Below, one piece after another: positions 1 through 4,747 of a stretch of 6,512 bases of DNA. The stretch is from the NCBI GenBank assembly GCA_026002595.1, contig BOBW01000089.1, positions 1 to 6,512 of the forward strand, given 5' to 3'. The position numbers and the translations under genes were made by a program. Under the pieces are notes generated by a model. It did no database searches. It was not told where the DNA came from and worked only from the letters and a program-made list of their open reading frames with translations. The stretch is from Spirochaetia bacterium (GTDB lineage: Bacteria > Spirochaetota > Spirochaetia > Treponematales > Breznakiellaceae). Position 1 is the first letter of the stretch, and each line of letters starts with the position of its first letter.

Positions 1-43
1 TAATAAATAATGGAAAATGAATAATGGGGTACGGCGCAACTTC
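1..43. other. Tail of an upstream integron cassette, no gene visible
   Basis: This is the last part of a cassette whose gene lies to the left of the window. It is AT-rich up to about position 28 and then passes into the extended arm that precedes the R'' box of the first attC (about 30-43). Like the other cassette ends here, it has C at the eleventh base counted back from the AAC of R'' (position 40). The start of this cassette is outside the window, so the matching arm cannot be checked. Confidence 0.6.
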
Positions 44-212
44 GCATAACATACGCTATACGCTGCGCCGCAGTAGCGGCTTGGCCTCCACAAAACCCCA
101 GTCGGGCTTCGCCCTTTGTGGGGTTTTGTTCCGGCACATTTTTGCAGTTGCTGGAAACCTTCGGTTTCCTTTATCGCAACTGCAAAAACGTCGTATAGCT
201 TTCACGTTATGT
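44..212 (+). repeat. attC site 1 (type I)
   Basis: Integron attC recombination site of 169 bp. R'' is GCATAAC (44-50) and R' is GTTATGT (206-212), with crossover expected between G206 and T207. L'' GCTATACG (55-62) pairs perfectly with L' CGTATAGC (192-199). Between them are three hairpins: GCCGC/GCGGC; an 11-bp stem 90-100/119-129 enclosing GGGC/GCCC; and a 13-bp perfect stem 139-151/176-188 enclosing GGAAACC-TTC-GGTTTCC. It is almost identical to site 5. It is longer and more branched than the textbook attC, but the R and L boxes and the cassette-end logic fit. Confidence 0.88.
90..129. terminator. Terminator-like hairpin inside attC 1
   Basis: ACAAAACCCCA (90-100) pairs with TGGGGTTTTGT (119-129). 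A GC block is flanked by an A tract on the left and a T tract on the right, the form of a bidirectional intrinsic terminator. It could stop transcription leaving the upstream cassette. The T tract is short and interrupted by G, and the hairpin may serve only as attC structure, so this is a suggestion. Confidence 0.35.
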
Positions 213-233
213 GCAATTTGGCCTGGTATGCCC

Positions 234-280
234 GAGACATAGGTAACAGATTTGTAGTGAGACATAGGTAACACTTTCAG
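234..280 (+). repeat. Left terminal inverted repeat of the IS
   Basis: Begins GAGACATAGGTAAC and repeats the same 14-mer exactly 25 bp later (259-272), giving a two-copy end. It matches the complement of 1500-1547. The paired copies probably serve as two transposase binding sites, which is an inference. Confidence 0.85.
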
Positions 281-318
281 GTAAGATTTATCCCAGACAA
301 ACAATAGGGGGTCTGGGA

Positions 319-1503
319 ATGCCTTGGAAGGAGACCAACAAAATGGATGAGAAGAAGGATTTTGTCTTAAAATCATTGGACAGACAACTGGTATTCACGC
401 AATTGTGCCGTGAATATGGAATCAGCACCAAGACCGGCTACAAGTGGCGGGAGAGGTTTTTGGCGCGAGGCTACGCGGGCCTTGAGGAAGAAAGCCGGAA
501 ACCGAAAAGCAACGGGAAAGCCCTTGAGGAAGCGGTTAGTGTGGAGCTGCTGAGGATAAAGAAAAAGCATGAGGCATGGGGAGCGGCGAAAATACTGAAC
601 ATCTATGAGCGGAATAATCCGGGGAAACATGTACCGGCGCGGAGCACGGTAGAACATTTGTTTGACCGTGTCGGCTATGTGCAGCACCGGCGGAAGAAGC
701 GCCGAGCGAGCGGGGAACGGATTCAGCAGCGGGTGGTACCGGTAAAACCGAATGAAGTGTGGACGGTAGATTTCAAGGGATGGTGGTACACCCGTGACCA
801 GGAGAAGGTCAATCCGCTGACGGTGCGTGATGAGTACAGTAAATTCATCCTTGGGATAGATGTAACGGAAAAGGGGGATATAAGCCATGTAAAAGCCATA
901 TTCGAGGGTTTATTCAAGGAATACGGACTACCCGAATATATCCGCAGCGACAACGGCCCGCCGTTCGCGTCGAGCGCGAGCGTATGGGGATTAACGAAAC
1001 TCTCGGTGTGGTGGATGACATTAGGTATCAAACTGGACCGGGATGATCCCGGCTGTCCGTACCAGAACGGCGGACACGAGCGGATGCACCGGGACATGAT
1101 GCAGGAACTGGAGGGACAGATAGACGGCAGCCTGAACGAACATCAAAAAGTTTTTGATGAATGGCGGAAAGAGTTTAACAGGGAGCGGCCGCATCAGGCA
1201 CTTGGGATGAAACGGCCCGCCGAGGTGTATCACAAATCAGAGCGGAAGTATATTTCGGAAAAAGTAGAATTGGTGTATGGCCGTGGAATGAAGAGCCGGA
1301 TGGTGAATGACCGAGGGTGGTGTAATTTCCGCGGGAAGCGGCTGTTCATCGGGAACCCGTTTACCGGTTACCAAGTGGGGTTAAAGGAGCGAGCGGGTCA
1401 ACAGACTGAAGTCTGGTTTGACAATTTTCTGCTGGGTGAGATCATCTCCGCTACTGGACAAATCGCGGCGAAGGGGACTATTATTCAGCAGAAACCTAAC
1501 TGA
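319..1503 (+). CDS. IS481-family DDE transposase
   Basis: 394-residue transposase that would cut and join the ends of the surrounding element. The N-terminus opens MPWKET, as usual in this family, followed by a helix-turn-helix at about residues 27-47 (LCREYGISTKTGYKW). A second DNA-binding part, about 70-125, contains the family phrase WGAAKI. The rve/integrase catalytic core runs from about 140 to 300 with the acidic triad D151 (TVDFKGWW), D211 (RSDNGPPF) and E254 (GGHERMH), followed by NRERPHQALG and RPAEVY. All key residues and full length are present, so it looks functional. The start at 319 follows a GGGGG run at about 306-310. An in-frame ATG at 343 has a better Shine-Dalgarno (GGAAGGAG, about 325-332), but the MPWKE opening favours 319. 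Codon use is GC-richer than in all neighbouring genes. Confidence 0.92.
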   Translation: MPWKETNKMDEKKDFVLKSLDRQLVFTQLCREYGISTKTGYKWRERFLARGYAGLEEESRKPKSNGKALEEAVSVELLRIKKKHEAWGAAKILNIYERNNPGKHVPARSTVEHLFDRVGYVQHRRKKRRASGERIQQRVVPVKPNEVWTVDFKGWWYTRDQEKVNPLTVRDEYSKFILGIDVTEKGDISHVKAIFEGLFKEYGLPEYIRSDNGPPFASSASVWGLTKLSVWWMTLGIKLDRDDPGCPYQNGGHERMHRDMMQELEGQIDGSLNEHQKVFDEWRKEFNRERPHQALGMKRPAEVYHKSERKYISEKVELVYGRGMKSRMVNDRGWCNFRGKRLFIGNPFTGYQVGLKERAGQQTEVWFDNFLLGEIISATGQIAAKGTIIQQKPN

Positions 1504-1547
1504 AATGTGTTACCTATGTGTCGCTACATTTCCGTTACCTATGTCTC
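1500..1547 (-). repeat. Right terminal inverted repeat of the IS
   Basis: Read on the minus strand it begins GAGACATAGGTAAC, with a second copy, ACACATAGGTAAC, 25 bp further in. It overlaps the end of the transposase gene: the TGA stop (1501-1503) lies within the inner part of the repeat. Confidence 0.85.
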
Positions 1548-1580
1548 CGGGTTGTACCCCTAAGATTTTTGTAAAAAATG

Positions 1581-1609
1581 TTGACATTTTGAAATAAATA
1601 TAATAAAAT
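1581..1609 (+). promoter_or_regulatory. sigma70-like promoter of cassette A
   Basis: A consensus TTGACA (1581-1586), a 17-bp spacer and TAAAAT (1604-1609) end 23 bp before the ATG of the membrane-protein gene. It starts 33 bp after the right end of the IS, so the insertion left it intact. An A/T-rich stretch upstream could act as an UP element. Confidence 0.7.
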
Positions 1610-1631
1610 ATTCAAACAGGTGGGATGAAAT

Positions 1632-2030
1632 ATGGGATTTTATTATATATATTCTTGTGTATTTATTGGTTTATATATAATTGTAATATTACCATATTAT
1701 CTATATTGTAAATTTGGTAAAACTTATCATAAACATCAATATATTCATGAGCGTTATAATAAATATAAAAGATATTATTATAATAAAATAACGAATGAAA
1801 AAAGAATTGAAGATGAAGTAAGACATAATATAAAAATTAAAAATAAGATCACAATAATTGTTTTTATAAGTAGCTTAATATTGTGGATAATTTCAATAGC
1901 TATTGATATTATATTTAAAGGGATATTACATTTATCAGATAAATTAAACTATTTATTATATATATTTCCAGTTATTAATATTATGACCTGTTATACATTA
2001 ATAGAATATATAGTTGATTTAAAAAAATAA
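1632..2030 (+). CDS. Small three-helix membrane protein of unknown function
   Basis: 132 residues; I do not recognise a family. Three hydrophobic segments at about residues 3-26, 73-95 and 106-127 predict an inner-membrane protein. Between the first and second lies a very basic, tyrosine-rich stretch (about 28-72, many K, R, H and Y) that should stay in the cytoplasm by the positive-inside rule. The ATG at 1632 follows AGGTGGGA (about 1618-1625) at a workable distance. Another ATG at 1625 is in a different frame. The gene fills its cassette: promoter immediately upstream, attC 2 about 25 bp after the stop. It is AT-rich, typical of cassette genes here. Expression should be independent of neighbours because of its own promoter. 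Confidence 0.72.
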   Translation: MGFYYIYSCVFIGLYIIVILPYYLYCKFGKTYHKHQYIHERYNKYKRYYYNKITNEKRIEDEVRHNIKIKNKITIIVFISSLILWIISIAIDIIFKGILHLSDKLNYLLYIFPVINIMTCYTLIEYIVDLKK

Positions 2031-2054
2031 AGTCTAAGCGTACGGCCCAACTGC

Positions 2055-2228
2055 ACATAACATACGGTTTGCGGTTCGGGGCTAAAGCCCCTCCGGGTTC
2101 CGTTCGCCTAGGTCAGTCGCTACGCTCCTTCCCACGGCTCACTCCACCCACATTTTTGTTGCCCTGGTCTTTGCTTCGCAAAGCCCTTATTCGGGCAACA
2201 AAAACGTCGCAAACCTTTCACGTTATGT
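2055..2228 (+). repeat. attC site 2 (type II)
   Basis: 174-bp attC. R'' is ACATAAC (2055-2061) and R' is GTTATGT (2222-2228). L'' GGTTTGCG (2066-2073) pairs perfectly with L' CGCAAACC (2208-2215). The interior differs from type I: it begins with a GGGGC-TAAA-GCCCC hairpin, then a long pyrimidine-rich stretch, then a 12-bp stem 2153-2164/2193-2204 (TTTTTGTTGCCC with its complement) holding a CTTTGC-TTC-GCAAAG hairpin. It is nearly identical to site 4. The open frame crossing it (2069-2269) is not a gene. Confidence 0.9.
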
Positions 2229-2265
2229 GCAATGCCCCTAGTCGCCTAAATATAAAAAAAAGATA

Positions 2266-2294
2266 TTGACAATAATTGAATAATAAAGTATATT
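2266..2294 (+). promoter_or_regulatory. sigma70-like promoter of cassette B
   Basis: TTGACA (2266-2271), a 17-bp spacer and TATATT (2289-2294) lie 14 bp upstream of the start codon. The -35 is 37 bp past the R' box of attC 2, so the promoter travels with the cassette. Confidence 0.7.
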
Positions 2295-2308
2295 TTTGGT
2301 GGTGATTT

Positions 2309-2929
2309 ATGGAAAATAAAATGTATATTATTGTTATTATTTTGTCGATGCTTTTGTTTTTACAATGTTCAACAAATAATATAAATGCACAAGAAAATGG
2401 AACAGGTGATATTCCTATTTTAATTGAATCAGAATATGACAATATATATGTATATAACTTAAAAACAAAAGAAAGGAAACAAATACTTATAAATGAGATA
2501 AACATAATATCGGCTAACATTATAAAAGTTGAATATTTAAATAAATACATAATAGAAATTATTGGTTCAACAAATAGGGGAAATGGAAATATATATTTAT
2601 ATGATATGGACTTAAGTTTATTATTAAAAGAATATTATTATAATACACACATGGAATCATGGGAATATTTTGAATTCCATGAGAATGAATTATTTAAAAA
2701 TAGAGAATATATACAAGGGGAAACAATTAGTGAAATATTTCGGAATAATTCATTAAACATTGAATATAATTTTAATAATAAGGGTATTATACACATTTAT
2801 GGTATTCGTGATTATATTTCAGAATTGAACGATAAAGAAGAAGTAATATATTCTGAAGATATTGATTTATATTATGAATATTCAAATAAAGATAATAAAT
2901 ATTATTTGTTGGAGAAAAAAATAGATTAA
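2309..2929 (+). CDS. Probable exported or lipid-anchored protein, function unknown
   Basis: 206 residues, no family recognised. The N-terminus looks like a signal peptide: K4, then a hydrophobic core at about 5-18, then Q19-C20-S21. C20 could be a lipoprotein acylation site, since spirochaete lipoboxes are relaxed, but Q just before the cysteine is unusual, so lipidation is uncertain. The mature part is rich in I, N, Y and E. It contains short strand-like units such as IYVYNLKTKERKQIL (about 46-60) and NIYLYDMDL, which resemble single blades of a beta-propeller or a beta-sandwich. That fold is only an inference. The ATG at 2309 follows GGTGGTGA (2298-2305), a modest ribosome site. The stop is about 20 bp before attC 3. 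Very AT-rich. Confidence 0.75.
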   Translation: MENKMYIIVIILSMLLFLQCSTNNINAQENGTGDIPILIESEYDNIYVYNLKTKERKQILINEINIISANIIKVEYLNKYIIEIIGSTNRGNGNIYLYDMDLSLLLKEYYYNTHMESWEYFEFHENELFKNREYIQGETISEIFRNNSLNIEYNFNNKGIIHIYGIRDYISELNDKEEVIYSEDIDLYYEYSNKDNKYYLLEKKID

Positions 2930-2950
2930 AATAAAAAAACGGGGCACTGC

Positions 2951-3120
2951 ACATAACATACGCTATACGCTACGCCGCAGTAGCGGCTTGACCTACGAAA
3001 AACCCCAGTCGGCGCAGTAGCGCCTTAGTGGGGTTTTTCTCCGGTACATTTTTGTGCCCCTGGAAACCTTCGGTTTCCTTATTCGGGGCACAAAAACGTC
3101 GTATAGCTTTCACGTTATAC
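2951..3120 (+). repeat. attC site 3 (type I)
   Basis: 170-bp attC. R'' is ACATAAC (2951-2957) and R' is GTTATAC (3114-3120). L'' GCTATACG (2962-2969) pairs with L' CGTATAGC (3100-3107). It keeps the type I plan, but several stems have different sequence on both arms: 2998-3007/3029-3038, with inner hairpin GGCGC-AGTA-GCGCC, and 3049-3060/3085-3096 (TTTTTGTGCCCC with its complement) around GGAAACC-TTC-GGTTTCC. The paired substitutions relative to sites 1 and 5 argue that the folded form is selected. Confidence 0.9.
2998..3038. terminator. Terminator-like hairpin inside attC 3
   Basis: AAAAACCCCA (2998-3007) pairs with TGGGGTTTTT (3029-3038), with a further GGCGC/GCGCC stem inside. The run of five T after a GC stem is the best intrinsic-terminator candidate in the window, and the five A on the other arm give it the same form for minus-strand transcripts. 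It sits about 70 bp after the stop of the cassette B gene. Confidence 0.45.
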
Positions 3121-3202
3121 GCCATAACACCAAAGCTTTTTTGGAATGAAGAATATAAATATAAAAAATTATGTATATTTTAATGTTTTTTCACAAAGAC
3201 AC

Positions 3203-3231
3203 TTGAAATAATCCATAAATCATGCTAAAAT
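3203..3231 (+). promoter_or_regulatory. sigma70-like promoter of cassette C
   Basis: TTGAAA (3203-3208), a 17-bp spacer and TAAAAT (3226-3231) lie 29 bp before the ATG at 3261. The -10 overlaps an in-frame ATG at 3222, which rules that codon out as the start if this promoter is used. Confidence 0.65.
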
Positions 3232-3260
3232 CAATATATGGATTTTTTGGGGGTTCTGTT

Positions 3261-3716
3261 ATGAAAATCAACAAAAATATTTTTATAACTGTTGATTGTA
3301 TTGTTATGATTTACGGTATAATAGTATGGATATTAACAAAAACTATTGAAAATGGATTTTGGAAATATTTTCCCCAAAATGGACTGTTTTTCGGTTTTGC
3401 ATACTTTTATACAGGGATAAAAATTATTTTAGGATTTATCTTTTTAATAAAAAGTATTGTAAAACATAATTTTCATTTTTATAAAATATATTTGTTTTTA
3501 ATTATTCCTACAATAATTTCAATAATATATTTTTGTTTTAATAAATATTATGAAATGGTGTTAATAATATTTGGTTTAATTGTATCATTTCCGTGGTTGT
3601 TTATATGGTTTAATTATTTTAAGAAAATAAAATGGAACAATATATTGTTTAGCATACTTACACCAATAAGTATAATAGTTTTTAATTTTGCATGGACATA
3701 TCTTATGAGTATTTGA
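3261..3716 (+). CDS. Five-helix integral membrane protein of unknown function
   Basis: 151 residues; no family recognised. Hydrophobic segments at about 7-27, 41-66, 73-93, 97-119 and 127-149 leave almost no soluble domain. Lysine-rich turns (about 64-75 and 121-124) separate the helices. It should sit in the inner membrane; no catalytic motif is visible, so transport, sensing or immunity roles cannot be told apart. An upstream in-frame ATG at 3222 would add 13 residues but overlaps the probable -10 element. The ATG at 3261 follows a GGGGG run (3249-3253) that is a weak ribosome site. The stop is followed by about 45 bp of AT-rich DNA and then attC 4. Very AT-rich coding sequence, dominated by I, F, Y and K codons. 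Confidence 0.72.
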   Translation: MKINKNIFITVDCIVMIYGIIVWILTKTIENGFWKYFPQNGLFFGFAYFYTGIKIILGFIFLIKSIVKHNFHFYKIYLFLIIPTIISIIYFCFNKYYEMVLIIFGLIVSFPWLFIWFNYFKKIKWNNILFSILTPISIIVFNFAWTYLMSI

Positions 3717-3764
3717 TTTTATAAAAAATATTAGAGTAATAATATATGGGGGTGGTGTTACGGC

Positions 3765-3939
3765 GTATAACATACGGTTTGCGGTTCGGGGCTAAAGCCC
3801 CTCCGGGTTCCGTTCGCCTAGGTCAGTCGCTTGCGCTCCTTCCCACGGCTCACTCCACCCACATTTTTGTTGCCCTGGTCTTTGCTTCGCAAAGCCCTTA
3901 TTCGGGCAACAAAAACGTCGCAAACCTTTCACGTTAGGC
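3765..3939 (+). repeat. attC site 4 (type II)
   Basis: 175-bp attC. R'' is GTATAAC (3765-3771) and R' is GTTAGGC (3933-3939). L'' GGTTTGCG (3776-3783) pairs with L' CGCAAACC (3919-3926). The interior matches site 2 almost base for base (a one-base length difference in CGCTTGCGCTCC), including the stem 3864-3875/3904-3915. Only the R boxes differ, as expected because each R half belongs to a different cassette. The open frame 3746-3937 is not a gene. Confidence 0.9.
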
Positions 3940-3984
3940 GCAATTTGTGCTGAAGTTTTTTGTAAAATATTGTATAAAATGTGA

Positions 3985-4014
3985 TTGACAAAATATAATA
4001 TTTGAAGATATTAT
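3985..4014 (+). promoter_or_regulatory. sigma70-like promoter of cassette D
   Basis: TTGACA (3985-3990), an 18-bp spacer and TATTAT (4009-4014) lie 21 bp before the ATG at 4036. A/T-rich DNA precedes it. Confidence 0.68.
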
Positions 4015-4035
4015 AAATAAACTTTGGAGGAAAAT

Positions 4036-4503
4036 ATGAATAATTTTTTTGAAGAGGCAGTAGATGCGATGAAGGAACTCTATGGAAAGGATGTTCTTAT
4101 GTCCCTTGCAACCGTTAATGAAGATAAAGTAAACATCCGTACTATTGACGCATATTTTAAGGATGATTCATTTTATGGGGTAACATATGCCTTAAGTAAT
4201 AAAATAAAGGAAATAAAAAAGAATCAAAATATTGCATTGAATAATAATTTATTTGTTGCGCATGGAACTGGTAAAAACATAGGACATCCTCTTAAAAAAC
4301 AAAATTTGGAATTACGGGAAGAATTGAGAAAAGAGTTTAGTGTATGGTATGATAAACATAATAATGAAAGTGATAAAAATATGTGTTTTTTAAAAATGAT
4401 GTTAAAAGACGCACTTGTGTTTGCAAATAATTATAAATATAAAATAGATTTTGAAAATAAAAGAGCAACCAGAGAAAAATTTATAGTGGATATTGTGGTT
4501 TAA
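4036..4503 (+). CDS. Pyridoxamine-5'-phosphate-oxidase-like flavin-binding protein
   Basis: 155 residues. The overall pattern fits the small split-barrel flavoproteins annotated as the pyridoxamine 5'-phosphate oxidase family: an amphipathic helix at the start (2-16), then VLMSLATVNEDKVNIRTIDAY (about 20-40) as the first strands, then FYGVTYALSNKIKEIKKNQNIAL (about 46-68). That last stretch is the usual 'YALSNK...I..N..VAL' segment of this subfamily. A helical insert with AHGTG follows (about 75-79), and the ending ALVFANNYKYKIDF resembles the last strand. Such proteins usually bind FMN or F420 as dimers in the cytoplasm; the substrate of this one cannot be read, and true PNPOx activity is unlikely from the family's general record. 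The start at 4036 has a good GGAGG (4026-4030). A TTG at 4024 upstream is in frame but overlaps that site. Its codon use is slightly less AT-rich than the membrane genes. Confidence 0.8.
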   Translation: MNNFFEEAVDAMKELYGKDVLMSLATVNEDKVNIRTIDAYFKDDSFYGVTYALSNKIKEIKKNQNIALNNNLFVAHGTGKNIGHPLKKQNLELREELRKEFSVWYDKHNNESDKNMCFLKMMLKDALVFANNYKYKIDFENKRATREKFIVDIVV

Positions 4504-4578
4504 AAACATTAGTATAGGAAAAAAATATTATAATAATAAAGGTGTAACAAAAATAATATATAAAGCAGCACAAACTGC

Positions 4579-4747
4579 GCCTAACATACGCTATACGCTG
4601 CGCCGCAGTAGCGGCTTGGCCTCCACAAAACCCCAGTCGGGCTTCGCCCTTTGTGGGATTTTGTTCCGGCACATTTTTGCGGTTGCTGGAAACCTTCGGT
4701 TTCCTTTATCGCAACCGCAAAAACGTCGTATAGCTTTCACGTTATGT
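4579..4747 (+). repeat. attC site 5 (type I)
   Basis: 169-bp attC. R'' is GCCTAAC (4579-4585) and R' is GTTATGT (4741-4747). L'' GCTATACG (4590-4597) pairs with L' CGTATAGC (4727-4734). It is nearly identical to site 1. Its main stem 4674-4686/4711-4723 reads GCGGTTGC/GCAACCGC where site 1 has GCAGTTGC/GCAACTGC, a clean compensatory pair. The other stem (4625-4635/4654-4664) has one uncompensated change, GGGG to GGGA. The open frame 4493-4771 is not a gene. Confidence 0.9.
4625..4664. terminator. Weakened terminator-like hairpin inside attC 5
   Basis: This is the counterpart of the 90-129 hairpin, but one base of the right arm has changed (TGGGATTTTGT), putting a C opposite A in the top strand and a G opposite T in the bottom strand. 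As an RNA terminator for plus-strand transcripts it should be weaker than those in sites 1 and 3. Confidence 0.25.

Larger units (their letters stand above)
234..1547 (+). mobile_element. Complete IS481-family insertion sequence
   Basis: A 1314-bp element with one transposase gene between imperfect inverted repeats of 47-48 bp (42 of 47 aligned bases match, plus one gap). It lies inside cassette A between the attC 1 R' extension and the cassette promoter, so it separates neither the gene from its promoter nor either attC from its neighbours. I see no target-site duplication: the bases left of 234 (TATGCCC) and right of 1547 (CGGGTTG) do not repeat. The element is much richer in GC than the cassette genes, which suggests recent arrival from another replicon. 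Confidence 0.88.
207..2222 (+). mobile_element. Integron cassette A, carrying an IS481-family insertion
   Basis: The cassette runs from the TT after the crossover G of attC 1 to the crossover G of attC 2. Without the insertion sequence it would be about 700 bp and carries one small membrane-protein gene with its own promoter. Its first bases (206-223, GTTATGTGCAATTTGGCC) are nearly the reverse complement of its last bases before the attC 2 core (GGCCCAACTGCACATAAC, ending at 2061), with differences at positions 11 and 14. This shows that the two halves on either side of the IS belong to one cassette. Confidence 0.8.
2223..3114 (+). mobile_element. Integron cassette B
   Basis: An 892-bp cassette between the crossover points of attC 2 and attC 3, with one gene and its own promoter. 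Its opening GTTATGTGCAATGCCCC (2222-2238) is the reverse complement of its closing GGGGCACTGCACATAAC (2941-2957) at 16 of 17 positions. The one mismatch is at position 11. Confidence 0.88.
3115..3933 (+). mobile_element. Integron cassette C
   Basis: An 819-bp cassette with one membrane-protein gene. Its opening GTTATACGCCATAACACC (from 3114) and closing GGTGTTACGGCGTATAAC (ending 3771) are reverse complements except at position 11. The R boxes here (GTTATAC/GTATAAC) differ from those of B, D and E, yet still match within the cassette, which confirms the cassette boundaries. Confidence 0.88.
3934..4741 (+). mobile_element. Integron cassette D
   Basis: An 808-bp cassette carrying the flavoprotein gene. 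Its opening GTTAGGCGCAATTTGTGCTG (from 3933) is the reverse complement of its closing CAGCACAAACTGCGCCTAAC (ending 4585) at 19 of 20 positions. The mismatch is again at position 11. This is the longest arm match in the window. Confidence 0.88.

Noticed and set aside
24..242. Open frame across attC 1 and a matching one at 4493-4771 (shared peptide SSGLASTKPQSGFALC)
   Set aside because: They lie on attC DNA and share sequence only because the attC sites are near-identical. There is no ribosome site, and the frames run through the hairpins and R boxes.
373..1233. Minus-strand open frames inside the transposase gene (373-888, 723-1097, 1021-1233)
   Set aside because: Antisense shadows of a clear transposase with all catalytic residues; no ribosome sites or recognisable motifs.
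2069..2269. Open frame across attC 2, with a similar one at 3746-3937 (shared peptide RFGAKAPPGSVRLGQS)
   Set aside because: A by-product of type II attC sequence, which stays open in one frame. Such peptides are easily mis-annotated as conserved hypothetical proteins.
2218..2550. Minus-strand open frame antisense to the start of the cassette B gene, and a similar one at 3585-3773
   Set aside because: Shadow frames in AT-rich coding DNA that run into attC sequence. The plus-strand genes have promoters and sensible start sites.
3049..3096. GGGGCAC in the main stem of attC 3 repeats the arm of cassette B (GGGGCACTGCAC), suggesting a link between stem and cassette arm
   Set aside because: The other sites do not show the same relation convincingly, so it is probably chance.
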